Source: Prolixibacteraceae bacterium (GTDB lineage: Bacteria; Bacteroidota; Bacteroidia; Bacteroidales; Prolixibacteraceae). Taken from it: 64,000 nucleotides of DNA. Position numbers and translations under genes: made by a program. The notes under the pieces are model-generated. The model did no database searches and was not told where the DNA came from. It was given only the letters and a program-made list of their open reading frames with translations. Below, in pieces: positions 52,367 to 60,480 of this stretch (positions are counted from its first letter, which is position 1; every line of letters starts with the position of its first letter). Location of the stretch: positions 470,950 through 534,949 of the forward strand of contig JAFLKN010000003.1 in the NCBI GenBank assembly GCA_019163175.1, given 5' to 3'.

Positions 52367-52801
52367 ATGGCTTACCAGGTTTCCATATTTCTCGAAAATA
52401 AAATCGGTCACCTCGAACGGGTTACAGCCGTACTGAAAGCGGCCCAAATTAATATCCGGACAATGAATCTTAACCATACTGCAAGCGGTTGGGGAATCCT
52501 GAATCTGGTAGTTTCGAACCCCATGCAAGCACATCACTTGTTGAATGAAAATGGATTATCAACCGCCTTGCGCGAGATCGTGGTAATAGAAATGGCCGAT
52601 CAACCCGGAGGTCTGGATGATTTGCTGAAAGAAATCGTTAAAGCCCAGGTCAATTTCACCAATGCCTACGGAAGGTCTGCCTACGCCAACGAAAAAGCTT
52701 ATTTTGTAATTGATACGGAAGATGTTCATGATGCCCGTCATAAACTGCAACAGGCCGGGTTAAAATTACTTTCTGACGAAAAAATTTACGGAATCTCATA
52801 A
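52367..52801 (+). CDS. ACT domain protein, first copy
   Basis: A 144-residue protein with two ACT domains in tandem (residues 1-~68 starting MAYQVSIFLENKIGHLERVTAVL, and ~70-140 starting VVIEMADQPGGLDDLLKEI). ACT domains bind amino acids; separate double-ACT proteins next to paaK are common in anaerobes and may tune the ligase or sense the aromatic amino acid made through the pathway. It lies 15 bp ahead of the second paaK. Confidence 0.85.
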   Translation: MAYQVSIFLENKIGHLERVTAVLKAAQINIRTMNLNHTASGWGILNLVVSNPMQAHHLLNENGLSTALREIVVIEMADQPGGLDDLLKEIVKAQVNFTNAYGRSAYANEKAYFVIDTEDVHDARHKLQQAGLKLLSDEKIYGIS

Positions 52802-52816
52802 AATAACCCCAATAAT

Positions 52817-54115
52817 ATGATCTGGAACGAAAAAATAGAATGTGCGAGCCGCGACGAAATGCGCGACATTCAAGCTGAGCGACTGAAAGAAACAGTCAGA
52901 AGAATTTATCACAATGTGCCCAGCTATCGTCAAAAAATGCAGGAAGCCGGCCTGGTTCCTGACGATATCAAGTCGGTTGATGATTTAAGCAAACTGCCAT
53001 TTACCTTGAAAACCGACATGCGCGACAATTATCCGTTTGGCCTATTTACCGTGCCCATGAGCGAAATTGTCCGTATTCATGCTTCTTCGGGCACAACCGG
53101 AAAACCAACAGTGGTTGGTTACACTCGCAAGGATCTGAATAACTGGGCCGAAATGGTTACCCGCTCGCTTTGTATGGCTGGTGTTCACCGCGAAGACATT
53201 GTGCAGGTGGCCTATGGCTACGGACTTTTCACCGGAGGTTTAGGATTGCACTACGGTTGCGAAAATTTGGGTGCCTCGGTTATTCCAATTTCAGGAGGAA
53301 ATACCGACAAACAATTGCAGCTGATGGAAGATTTTGGAACGACGGTAATCGCCTGTACTCCATCCTATTCGCTCCATTTGGGCGAAGAATTGAAAGCCAA
53401 GGGAATTGACAAAAGCAAGCTTAAACTACGCGTTGGAATTTTTGGTGCCGAGCCTTGGACCGAAAACATGCGCAAAGAAATTGAATCCAGCCTGGGAATT
53501 AAAGCTATCGACATTTACGGATTGAGCGAAATTATGGGACCTGGTGTTTCGTGCGAGTGCGAGCATCAAGCCGGAATGCACATCATGGAAGACCATTTTA
53601 TTCCTGAAATTATTGATCCGGAAACCCTTCAACCGCTGCCAGCAGGCGAAATCGGCGAACTGGTGTTTACCACCATTACCAAGGAAGGGATTCCGCTCAT
53701 TCGTTACCGAACCCGCGACCTTACCCGCCTAAACTACGAAAAATGTGCCTGCGGCCGCACACTGGTTCGCATGGAAAAATGCAAAGGACGTTCAGACGAT
53801 ATGTTGATCATTCGCGGGGTGAATGTATTCCCATCACAAATTGAAACCGTTTTACTCGAAATGAGTGAAACTTCGCCGCATTACCTGATCATCGTTGAAC
53901 GGGAAGGTAATCTGGATTCGGTGAAACTGATGGTTGAAGTTCAGGAACAGTTCTTCTCCGACGAAATTAAACAGCTTGAAGCGCTGCGCAAGAAAATTAC
54001 GCATAAACTTCAGAGCACACTTGGAATTTCGGTCGATGTAAAACTGGTTGAACCCAAAACCATTGAACGCACAGCCGGAAAAGCAAAACGAGTAATTGAC
54101 AACCGAAATTTATAG
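52817..54115 (+). CDS. paaK: Phenylacetate-CoA ligase family protein, second copy
   Basis: A 432-residue PaaK paralogue with [12 protein letters not shown] (about residues 90-101), [34 protein letters not shown] and [20 protein letters not shown]. It differs from the first copy enough (for example the lysine after GTTG and the tail) to suggest another aryl or indolyl acid as substrate. It is coupled to a second ACT gene by a strong ribosome site inside and just after its 3' end. Confidence 0.88.
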   Translation: MIWNEKIECASRDEMRDIQAERLKETVRRIYHNVPSYRQKMQEAGLVPDDIKSVDDLSKLPFTLKTDMRDNYPFGLFTVPMSEIVRIHASSGTTGKPTVVGYTRKDLNNWAEMVTRSLCMAGVHREDIVQVAYGYGLFTGGLGLHYGCENLGASVIPISGGNTDKQLQLMEDFGTTVIACTPSYSLHLGEELKAKGIDKSKLKLRVGIFGAEPWTENMRKEIESSLGIKAIDIYGLSEIMGPGVSCECEHQAGMHIMEDHFIPEIIDPETLQPLPAGEIGELVFTTITKEGIPLIRYRTRDLTRLNYEKCACGRTLVRMEKCKGRSDDMLIIRGVNVFPSQIETVLLEMSETSPHYLIIVEREGNLDSVKLMVEVQEQFFSDEIKQLEALRKKITHKLQSTLGISVDVKLVEPKTIERTAGKAKRVIDNRNL

Positions 54116-54119
54116 GAGG
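54114..54119 (+). promoter_or_regulatory. Strong Shine-Dalgarno (AGGAGG) for the second ACT gene
   Basis: A perfect AGGAGG overlaps the paaK stop region and lies 8 bp before the ATG at 54128. Such sites are uncommon in Bacteroidota and suggest direct re-initiation within the operon. Confidence 0.7.
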
Positions 54120-54127
54120 AAATTAGC

Positions 54128-54556
54128 ATGATCATCAAACAATTATCAGTATTTCTTGAAAATAAAACCGGGCGACTGAATGAAGTAACCCAGATTTTGG
54201 GTAATGCCAGAATCAATATGTCAGCCTTCAGCGTAGCCGATACATCCGAATTTGGTATTCTGCGAATGATCGTTTCTGAGCCTGAAAAGGCACTTTCAAT
54301 CCTGAAGGATGCTGATTTTTCGGTCCGGTTGACCGATGTTATTTGCCTGAATAGCCCCAATGAACCAGGTGCACTGGCCCGGGCGCTGAATATTCTTTCC
54401 GGAGAAAGTGTGTTTATTGAATATTTATACGCCTATTCGATGGACGACAAAACAGCGAATATCGTATTGAAACCTGATAACATTCAGAAATGCATCGAAG
54501 TCCTTCAGGCCCACCAAATGGAATTGGTGAGCGCGAGCGACATGTATAAAATATAA
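54128..54556 (+). CDS. ACT domain protein, second copy
   Basis: A 142-residue tandem-ACT protein (IIKQLSVFLENKTGRLNEVTQIL; second domain VICLNSPNEPGALARALNIL). It pairs with the second paaK as the first ACT protein pairs with the first, pointing to duplication of a paaK-ACT unit followed by divergence. Amino-acid binding is expected from the family. It is followed by the promoter and leader of pheA. Confidence 0.85.
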   Translation: MIIKQLSVFLENKTGRLNEVTQILGNARINMSAFSVADTSEFGILRMIVSEPEKALSILKDADFSVRLTDVICLNSPNEPGALARALNILSGESVFIEYLYAYSMDDKTANIVLKPDNIQKCIEVLQAHQMELVSASDMYKI

Positions 54557-54596
54557 ATTCTTTATCAGTCGAAAAACTGATCTCCGGTTCGTTTGT

Positions 54597-54604
54597 TATC
54601 TTTG
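54597..54604 (+). promoter_or_regulatory. Candidate -7 box (TATCTTTG) for pheA
   Basis: TATCTTTG fits TAnnTTTG and would start a leader of about 75 nt before pheA; no -33 TTG at 17-23 bp. Confidence 0.45.
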
Positions 54605-54649
54605 CAGTTCAACACTCCGGAAAGAAATTAGGATATTTTACCTAAATTG

Positions 54650-54672
54650 TCCCGGCTTTGTCCGGGATTTTT
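54650..54672 (+). terminator. Terminator-like hairpin in the pheA leader (candidate attenuator)
   Basis: TCCCGG (54650-54655) pairs with CCGGGA (54662-54667) and is followed by T5 and then the pheA ATG 16 bp later. A smaller hairpin, TTAGG/CCTAA (54628-54645), lies just before. The layout suits premature termination control of pheA; no clear Phe-rich leader peptide was found. Confidence 0.55.
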
Positions 54673-54687
54673 AACATTAAAAAGAAA

Positions 54688-55524
54688 ATGAAGAAAATAG
54701 CTATACAAGGAATTGCAGGTTCTTTCCACGAAGATGCGGCAAGAAGATATTTCGAGGATGAAATCAAAGTTGTAGAATGCAAATCCTTTACCAGCGTCTG
54801 CAATTTAATTGATTCTGACGAGGTTAGTATTGCTGTTATGGCTATCGAAAATTCGATTGCCGGAAGCCTTCTGCAAAATTATGCACTCATCCGCGACTAT
54901 CATTTAAAAGTTATTGGTGAAATATACATTCACATTCAGATGAATTTAATGGCGAATCCGGGCGTAACTAAAGAAGACATCACCACTATATATTCGCATC
55001 CGATAGCTATTAAGCAGTGTGCCGAATATCTCGAAAAGCAATTCCCAAATGCTCATCTGATCGAAAATCAGGATACTGCAGCCTCAGGGAAATTGGTTCA
55101 TGATGAAAAATTAATGAATGCCGCTGCAATTGGGAATCAGCGCACTGCGGAGCTTTACGAGCTGGAAATACTTGATTCGGGACTCGAAACAAACAGGCAA
55201 AATTATACACGGTTCCTGATTTTATCAAAACACGCCAAACCAAACGAATTGGCCAACAAGGCTTCTCTGTGCTTTGAAGTGGGGCATTATTACGGCGCTT
55301 TGGCCAATGTATTAAATACTTTTGCCGAGAACAAAATCAACCTGACCAAAATACAATCGGTGCCAATTATTGGAAAGCCTAACGAATATACCTTTCATGT
55401 TGACGTGGAGTGGGACTCGGTTGACAATTACGAAAAAGCACTTCATGCCATATTAAAAAACGTATCAAGTCTATCGGTATTAGGTGAATATGTTCGTGGC
55501 GAATTAGCAATTCACAATCAGTAA
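54688..55524 (+). CDS. pheA: Prephenate dehydratase
   Basis: A 278-residue stand-alone enzyme: PDT domain (residues 1-~185, GIAGSFHEDAARRYF, AIENSIAGSLLQNY, TRFLILSK) and a C-terminal ACT domain (about 200-275) for feedback control by phenylalanine. It decarboxylates and dehydrates prephenate to phenylpyruvate. The ATG at 54688 fits the MKKIAIQG start; a TTG at 54658 lies within the attenuator hairpin. Phenylpyruvate links this gene to the aminotransferase, oxidoreductase and ligases around it. Confidence 0.9.
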   Translation: MKKIAIQGIAGSFHEDAARRYFEDEIKVVECKSFTSVCNLIDSDEVSIAVMAIENSIAGSLLQNYALIRDYHLKVIGEIYIHIQMNLMANPGVTKEDITTIYSHPIAIKQCAEYLEKQFPNAHLIENQDTAASGKLVHDEKLMNAAAIGNQRTAELYELEILDSGLETNRQNYTRFLILSKHAKPNELANKASLCFEVGHYYGALANVLNTFAENKINLTKIQSVPIIGKPNEYTFHVDVEWDSVDNYEKALHAILKNVSSLSVLGEYVRGELAIHNQ

Positions 55525-55535
55525 AACTAAAGTAT

Positions 55536-56060
55536 ATGAATAAAATTGGGTTATTTTTCGGTCCGTTAAAAGGTTCTGTTCACCGTGTTGCAGAAAAAGT
55601 TAAAGCAGCTTTGGGCGAACAAAATGTAGATATGATTTCGGTAAACGACGCCAGTGTTTCCGACTTGGAGAAGTATGATCTGATCATTTTTGGGATCTCT
55701 ACCGTAGGGAAAGAAACCTGGGATTCGAACTATTCAAATACCGACTGGAGTAAATTCTTCCCCAACATCAGTAAAGTTGATTTTGCAGGCAGAACGGTTG
55801 CTATTTTCGGATTAGGCGATCACATAACCTATTCGGGTTACTTCGTCAATGCCATTGGTGTACTTGCAAAAGAACTCCTGAAAAAAGGTGCAACGATTGT
55901 TGGTCAAGTTGATCCATCTGGCTATGAATTCGACGAGTCGGAAGCTGTAATTGAGGGTACATTTATCGGTCTGCCGATTGACGAAGACTTTGAACCGGAA
56001 CTGACTGACGAGCGCGTTGCCAATTGGGTAAACTCCATAAAGCCAGCATTCGGACTGTAA
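55536..56060 (+). CDS. Flavodoxin
   Basis: A 174-residue FMN protein with the flavodoxin pattern: KIGLFFGPLKGSVHRVAEKV (N-terminal phosphate loop, atypical GPLKGS in place of GSTTGNT), DLIIFGISTVGKETWDSNYSNTDW and IFGLGDHITYSGYF. The altered phosphate loop still offers hydroxyl groups for FMN. It carries electrons at low potential and could replace ferredoxin under iron limitation, for example for the oxidoreductase downstream. It is 11 bp after pheA and ends at a terminator. Confidence 0.85.
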   Translation: MNKIGLFFGPLKGSVHRVAEKVKAALGEQNVDMISVNDASVSDLEKYDLIIFGISTVGKETWDSNYSNTDWSKFFPNISKVDFAGRTVAIFGLGDHITYSGYFVNAIGVLAKELLKKGATIVGQVDPSGYEFDESEAVIEGTFIGLPIDEDFEPELTDERVANWVNSIKPAFGL

Positions 56061-56077
56061 AATCCTAAAACATGACA

Positions 56078-56107
56078 AAATACAGGTTCATCTTTTAGCC
56101 TGTATTT
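56078..56107 (+). terminator. Terminator-like hairpin after the flavodoxin gene
   Basis: AAATACAGG (56078-56086) pairs with CCTGTATTT (56099-56107) around a 12-nt loop; the T-run is short (TTT CTG TT). Confidence 0.65.
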
Positions 56108-56265
56108 CTGTTAATTCAAAACAAGAAAGGGGTGGCTGCTTTCAATTTACAATTCGCGAACTGTTTGTTTTTCCGAATTGCCAAACCTGTTTTGCAATAG
56201 GCAGAATTCATTTGATTTATCGCAAATACTTTACTTATTTTTACTCAAAATTTCTGAATTCTCAG

Positions 56266-57579
56266 ATGAATAATACACCAGTAAATCAAGAAATTGTAAA
56301 AAAATACATTTCCCAGCTTCGGATTGCCGATCCGGGAAAAGCTTCCATCCGGGAAATTGTGGCCTTAATAAACCTCGTTGAGGAAGAAAGCAAGATTAAA
56401 TTCATCCGCATGGAAATGGGTGTTCCCGGACTGCCTGCGGCTCAAGTGGGCGTTGACGCCGAAATTAAAGCACTTCAATCTGGTGTGGCTTCGGTTTATC
56501 CGATGATGGATGGCATCAAACCACTCAAATACGAAGCATCTCGTTTCATCAAAACATTCATGAATGTTGACATTGAACCTGCCAGTTGCATTCCTACTTC
56601 TGGAGCCATGCAGGGAACATTTGCTGCTCTTTTGGTGGCTGGAAACGTGGATGCAAAAAAAGATACCACCCTATTTCTCGATCCCGGTTTTCCGGTTCAG
56701 AAACAACAAATGACTGTAATGGGTCATAAATATGTGGCGTTTGATGTATTTGATTTCCGGGGCGAAAAACTTCGGGACAAAATCGAATCCTATTTAGCCG
56801 AAGGCAACATCAATTCGATGGTTTATTCCAACCCAAACAACCCAAGTTGGATTTGTTTTACTGAAGAAGAATTACAGATTATAGGCGAACTGGCGACCAA
56901 ATACGATGTGATAGTGATGGAAGATCTGGCCTATTTCGGTATGGACTTCAGGAAAGATTTATATACTCCGGGAAGGCCTCCATACCAGCCAACCGTTGCT
57001 AAATACACTGATCATTACGTGTTGTTCATTTCCGGATCGAAGATTTTTTCGTATGCCGGACAGCGTGGCGCCATCATGGCCATTTCGAATGCCTTGTGGA
57101 GTCGCCAATATGATAATCTGGAAAAACGCTTTGGAAGTAAACCTTTCGGTTTTACCATCGTGATGCAGGTTTTGTATGCTCTTTCTTCAGGAATAACCCA
57201 TTCTACACAGCATGCTTTGGCTGCAATGTTTAAAGCTGCCAGCGATGGGGAATTCAATTTTATTGAGGAGGTAAAAGAATATGGCCGAAAAGCCAAAATC
57301 ATGAAAGATTTATTTGTCGCCAACGGATTTCAAATTGTATATGAAAAAGACGGCGATGAACCTGTTGCTGATGGATTTTATTTCACCATTGGGTATGCGG
57401 GAATGACAGGTGGGCAGTTGCTTGAAAATCTTCTTTATTATGGAGTAAGCGCTATTACACTAAAAAATACAGGCAGCGAAAAAGAAGGTTTAAGGGCTTG
57501 TGTTTCACATGTAAAACGCGAACAATTTGACGATTTGGAAAAACGGCTGAAACTTTTCAACAAAAAATTTAGACATTAA
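56266..57579 (+). CDS. Class I/II pyridoxal-phosphate aminotransferase
   Basis: A 437-residue fold-type I aminotransferase: IKFIRMEMGVPGLPAAQVG, PTSGAMQGTFAALL, YSNPNNPSWICF (Asn of the substrate/PLP site), DLAYFGMDF and the Schiff-base lysine in SGSKIFSYAGQRGAI. Context suggests aromatic amino acid transamination (phenylalanine/phenylpyruvate), but aspartate-type activity cannot be excluded. The ATG at 56266 is used; a TTG at 56212 adds a tail. The Crp-like regulator starts 2 bp after the stop. Confidence 0.87.
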   Translation: MNNTPVNQEIVKKYISQLRIADPGKASIREIVALINLVEEESKIKFIRMEMGVPGLPAAQVGVDAEIKALQSGVASVYPMMDGIKPLKYEASRFIKTFMNVDIEPASCIPTSGAMQGTFAALLVAGNVDAKKDTTLFLDPGFPVQKQQMTVMGHKYVAFDVFDFRGEKLRDKIESYLAEGNINSMVYSNPNNPSWICFTEEELQIIGELATKYDVIVMEDLAYFGMDFRKDLYTPGRPPYQPTVAKYTDHYVLFISGSKIFSYAGQRGAIMAISNALWSRQYDNLEKRFGSKPFGFTIVMQVLYALSSGITHSTQHALAAMFKAASDGEFNFIEEVKEYGRKAKIMKDLFVANGFQIVYEKDGDEPVADGFYFTIGYAGMTGGQLLENLLYYGVSAITLKNTGSEKEGLRACVSHVKREQFDDLEKRLKLFNKKFRH

Positions 57580-57580
57580 A

Positions 57581-58150
57581 ATGACTTCGATCGACCACCT
57601 TCTTCCGGAATATAGTAGAACCTTGGTTCAGTTAAAAAAATTCTTCGAGAAGAGGAGTCCTGAAAAACTGAAAAAAGGTGAATGCTTTCTGGATTATGGC
57701 GATCAGTCTCAAAAATTAGGTATCGTTTTGGATGGACTACTCTATTCTACTTACTTGTCAGAAACGGGTCAGGAATGGATTTCCAACTTTTTCTATCCGC
57801 CCAATCATGCAATCATTACCAGTCACGAGAGTTTTATTCTTGGAAGCAAATCAACTGAATCAATAAGGGCTTATGAAGATTCATCGCTAATTTACATTAC
57901 AAAATCAGAATATGATGTATTGACAACTCAAAACCCTCAATTGGAACACATGGTCAGGGTATTGGCGGAAGCAAGTTATATTCAGACATTGAAGCGGGTT
58001 TACGCTTTTCAATCTTTGACTGCAGCGCAAAGAGTTAAAAAATTTATGAAGGAAAACAGCAATCTGGTTTCACGGGTACAGAGACAGCATATTGCTTCCT
58101 ATTTGGGAATTCACCGGAATATCTTCACGCGGGTGCTGCACAAACTTTGA
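57581..58150 (+). CDS. Crp/Fnr family transcriptional regulator
   Basis: A 189-residue regulator with an N-terminal cyclic-nucleotide-binding-like domain (about residues 20-130; KKGECFLDYGDQSQKLGIVLDGLLY) and a C-terminal winged HTH (RVQRQHIASYLGIHRNIFTRVLHKL). The FNR cysteines are absent and the cAMP-binding residues are not kept, so it is likely ligand-independent or senses another molecule. Placement between the aminotransferase (2 bp) and the oxidoreductase genes suggests local control of this cluster. Confidence 0.85.
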   Translation: MTSIDHLLPEYSRTLVQLKKFFEKRSPEKLKKGECFLDYGDQSQKLGIVLDGLLYSTYLSETGQEWISNFFYPPNHAIITSHESFILGSKSTESIRAYEDSSLIYITKSEYDVLTTQNPQLEHMVRVLAEASYIQTLKRVYAFQSLTAAQRVKKFMKENSNLVSRVQRQHIASYLGIHRNIFTRVLHKL

Positions 58151-58246
58151 TTTCGCAACTTTTGTTGCACTGGTAAAAAATTAGTTCAGCTAGTTTTGTA
58201 TCAACTGGCTCACGTTTAGAGATTAAATAATAAATAGAAATACAAC

Positions 58247-58471
58247 ATGGCAAAAGTTATTGGAGCAGTAGTGGTTGACAACGAGGAATGCAAAGGCTGT
58301 GGGCTTTGCGTGGTGGCTTGTCCACAAGATGTGCTGAGTCAAAACAAACAGGTAAACAGCCGTGGATATCATTATTCATTTATGAAGAATCCGGAAGCCT
58401 GTATCGGCTGTTCCAACTGCGCAACAGTTTGTCCCGATACCTGCATTACGGTTTACCGGGTAAAATTATAA
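58247..58471 (+). CDS. 2-oxoacid:ferredoxin oxidoreductase delta subunit (2x[4Fe-4S] ferredoxin)
   Basis: A 74-residue ferredoxin-like subunit with two cluster motifs, [12 protein letters not shown] and [12 protein letters not shown], flanking a short linker. In the Vor/Kor type of oxidoreductase the delta subunit passes electrons from the active-site complex to external ferredoxin. It heads the four-gene set; a palindrome lies between it and the alpha subunit. Confidence 0.87.
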   Translation: MAKVIGAVVVDNEECKGCGLCVVACPQDVLSQNKQVNSRGYHYSFMKNPEACIGCSNCATVCPDTCITVYRVKL

Positions 58472-58487
58472 GAAGTTCAGAGTTCGA

Positions 58488-58551
58488 AGTGCCTAAAATT
58501 CGGAGTTATAACTTTAGTGCACCTTAGGCACTCTAGTTAACTTTAGGCACT
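58488..58551. repeat. Intergenic palindrome between delta and alpha subunit genes
   Basis: AGTGCCTAAA (58488-58497) is the exact inverse of TTTAGGCACT (58542-58551); a further TAGGCACT copy is at 58525-58532. The left side has repeated AGTTC words. The alpha-subunit ATG follows 34 bp later and there is no T-run. Confidence 0.7.
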
Positions 58552-58585
58552 TTCTCAAATAAAGTAAAAAAGTAAAATAAATAAT

Positions 58586-59671
58586 ATGGGCGAATTAAGA
58601 TTAATGAAGGGAAATGAGGTAATTGCTGAAGCAGCTATTCGCTGTGGTTGCGATGCTTATTTCGGATACCCTATAACTCCCCAATCGGAAGTAATGGAGA
58701 CCCTGATGGACCGTGAGCCTTGGAACGAAACCGGCATGGTTGTTCTTCAGGCTGAAAGTGAAATTGCTTCCATACACATGATTTACGGAGCCGCCGCTTC
58801 AGGCAAAAAAGTAATCACATCTTCCTCTAGTCCTGGTATTAGCTTGATGGCTGAAGGAATTTCATACATCGCAGGTGCCGAGCTGCCCTGTGTCATTGTT
58901 AATGTTTCTCGAGGAGGGCCAGGGCTTGGAACCATTCAACCCTCGCAGGCCGATTATTTTCAGAGTACCAAAGGTGGCGGGCACGGCGATTATCGCCTGA
59001 TCGTGCTGGCACCATCATCGGTTCAGGAAACGAACGATTTTGTTGAACTTGGGTTTAAACTTGCTTTTAAATACCGAAATCCAGCCATGATTTTGACCGA
59101 CGGTGTGATTGGCCAGATGATGGAAAAAGTGGTACTTGCTGATTATATTCCACGATTGACTGACGAAGAAATCAACGAAAAATACGGTTCGTGGGCAACC
59201 AACGGCCGCAAAGCAAACCGTCAGCGTAACATCATTACTTCGCTCGAAATGGACTCTGTGAAAATGGAAAATAACAACCTTCGCTTTCAGGAGAAATTTG
59301 CACAAATGGAAGAAGAAGATGTGATGTTCGAGGAAATTCAATGCGAAGATGCCGATTACCTGTTGGTAGCTTTCGGATCATCGTCGCGCATTTGCCAGAA
59401 AGCGGTCGATCTAGCCCGCGAAAAAGGAATTAAAGTTGGACTTTTACGCCCAATCACCCTCTTCCCTTTCCCGAAAAAACCAATTGCAGTTCTTGCAAAA
59501 AAAGTGAAAGGCATTTTGGTTGTTGAAATGAATGCAGGACAAATGGTTGAAGATGTTCAGCTTGCCGCCGGATGCGCTATTCCTGTAAAACATTTCGGAC
59601 GAATGGGCGGAGTTATTCCTAGTCCGGGTGAAGTGGTTGCAGCTTTGGAACAAAAACTGATAGGAGGATAG
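58586..59671 (+). CDS. vorB: 2-oxoacid:ferredoxin oxidoreductase alpha subunit (VorB-like)
   Basis: A 361-residue subunit with the pyrimidine-binding fold of PFOR-type enzymes (RLMKGNEVIAEAAIRCGCDAYFGYPITPQSEV; ITSSSSPGISLMAEGISYIAGAELPCVIVNV; GTIQPSQADYFQSTKGGGHGD) and a C-terminal transketolase-C-like domain ending GVIPSPGEVVAAL. NCBI-type naming links it to branched-chain 2-oxoacids, but the family also covers 2-oxoglutarate and aryl-pyruvate; substrate is open. The next subunit starts 3 bp later. Confidence 0.88.
   Translation: MGELRLMKGNEVIAEAAIRCGCDAYFGYPITPQSEVMETLMDREPWNETGMVVLQAESEIASIHMIYGAAASGKKVITSSSSPGISLMAEGISYIAGAELPCVIVNVSRGGPGLGTIQPSQADYFQSTKGGGHGDYRLIVLAPSSVQETNDFVELGFKLAFKYRNPAMILTDGVIGQMMEKVVLADYIPRLTDEEINEKYGSWATNGRKANRQRNIITSLEMDSVKMENNNLRFQEKFAQMEEEDVMFEEIQCEDADYLLVAFGSSSRICQKAVDLAREKGIKVGLLRPITLFPFPKKPIAVLAKKVKGILVVEMNAGQMVEDVQLAAGCAIPVKHFGRMGGVIPSPGEVVAALEQKLIGG
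59662..59667 (+). promoter_or_regulatory. Strong Shine-Dalgarno (AGGAGG) for the beta subunit
   Basis: AGGAGG lies in the last codons of the alpha-subunit gene, 7 bp before the beta-subunit ATG at 59675, indicating coupled translation of the two core subunits. Confidence 0.7.
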
Positions 59672-59674
59672 TTT

Positions 59675-60475
59675 ATGGAACTGAAAGATATTATCAACCC
59701 CAATAACCTGGTTTACGAGAAACCAAAATTAATTACTGAAAACACAATGCATTACTGCCCGGGCTGTAGCCATGGCGTAATTCATAAGTTGCTGGCAGAA
59801 GTCATAGAAGATCTGGGCATTCAAGATAAAACCATTGGTGTGTCGCCGGTTGGATGTGCTGTTTTTGCGTACAATTATCTCGATGTTGATTGGCAGGAAG
59901 CCGCCCACGGAAGAGCGCCAGCCGTAGCTACAGGAATTGCACGAACCAATCCTGACAAAGTTGTTTTCACCTATCAAGGTGATGGCGATTTAGCATCTAT
60001 CGGTACAGCCGAAATTTTACATGCCTGCAATCGTGGCGAAAACATGGTTGTTATTTTTGTGAACAATGGGATTTATGGAATGACTGGCGGACAAATGGCA
60101 CCTACCACTTTGATTGGTCAGGTTACCGCCACTACGCCCAATGGACGCGACGTTGGACGAAACGGTTATCCATTGAAAATTACTGAACTGATTGCCCAAT
60201 TGCCCGGAACTTCATACGTTACCCGTCAATCGGTTCATACTCCGGCAACCATTCGTAAATGCAAAAAAGCAATTGCAAAAGCTTTTCAGGCCGCACTCGA
60301 TAAAAAAGGAACATCGTTCGTTGAAGTGGTTTCGACCTGCAACATGAACTGGAAAATGACACCGGTTAAAGCCAACGAATGGATGGTGGAAAACATGTTC
60401 CCATTCTATGTTCTGGGAGATTTGAAAGACAGTTCAAAAACCGATCCCGCAAGTTACACCCCACTTAAAAATTAA
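59675..60475 (+). CDS. 2-oxoacid:ferredoxin oxidoreductase beta subunit (TPP-binding)
   Basis: A 266-residue subunit that binds thiamine diphosphate: MHYCPGCSHGVIHKLLAE at the N-terminus, the GDGDLASIG...NNGIYGMTGGQ TPP-Mg motif in the middle, and LGDLKD near the end. With the alpha, gamma and delta subunits it oxidises a 2-oxoacid to acyl-CoA and CO2 while reducing ferredoxin, or runs in reverse to carboxylate acyl-CoA. Confidence 0.9.
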   Translation: MELKDIINPNNLVYEKPKLITENTMHYCPGCSHGVIHKLLAEVIEDLGIQDKTIGVSPVGCAVFAYNYLDVDWQEAAHGRAPAVATGIARTNPDKVVFTYQGDGDLASIGTAEILHACNRGENMVVIFVNNGIYGMTGGQMAPTTLIGQVTATTPNGRDVGRNGYPLKITELIAQLPGTSYVTRQSVHTPATIRKCKKAIAKAFQAALDKKGTSFVEVVSTCNMNWKMTPVKANEWMVENMFPFYVLGDLKDSSKTDPASYTPLKN

Positions 60476-60480
60476 AAATC

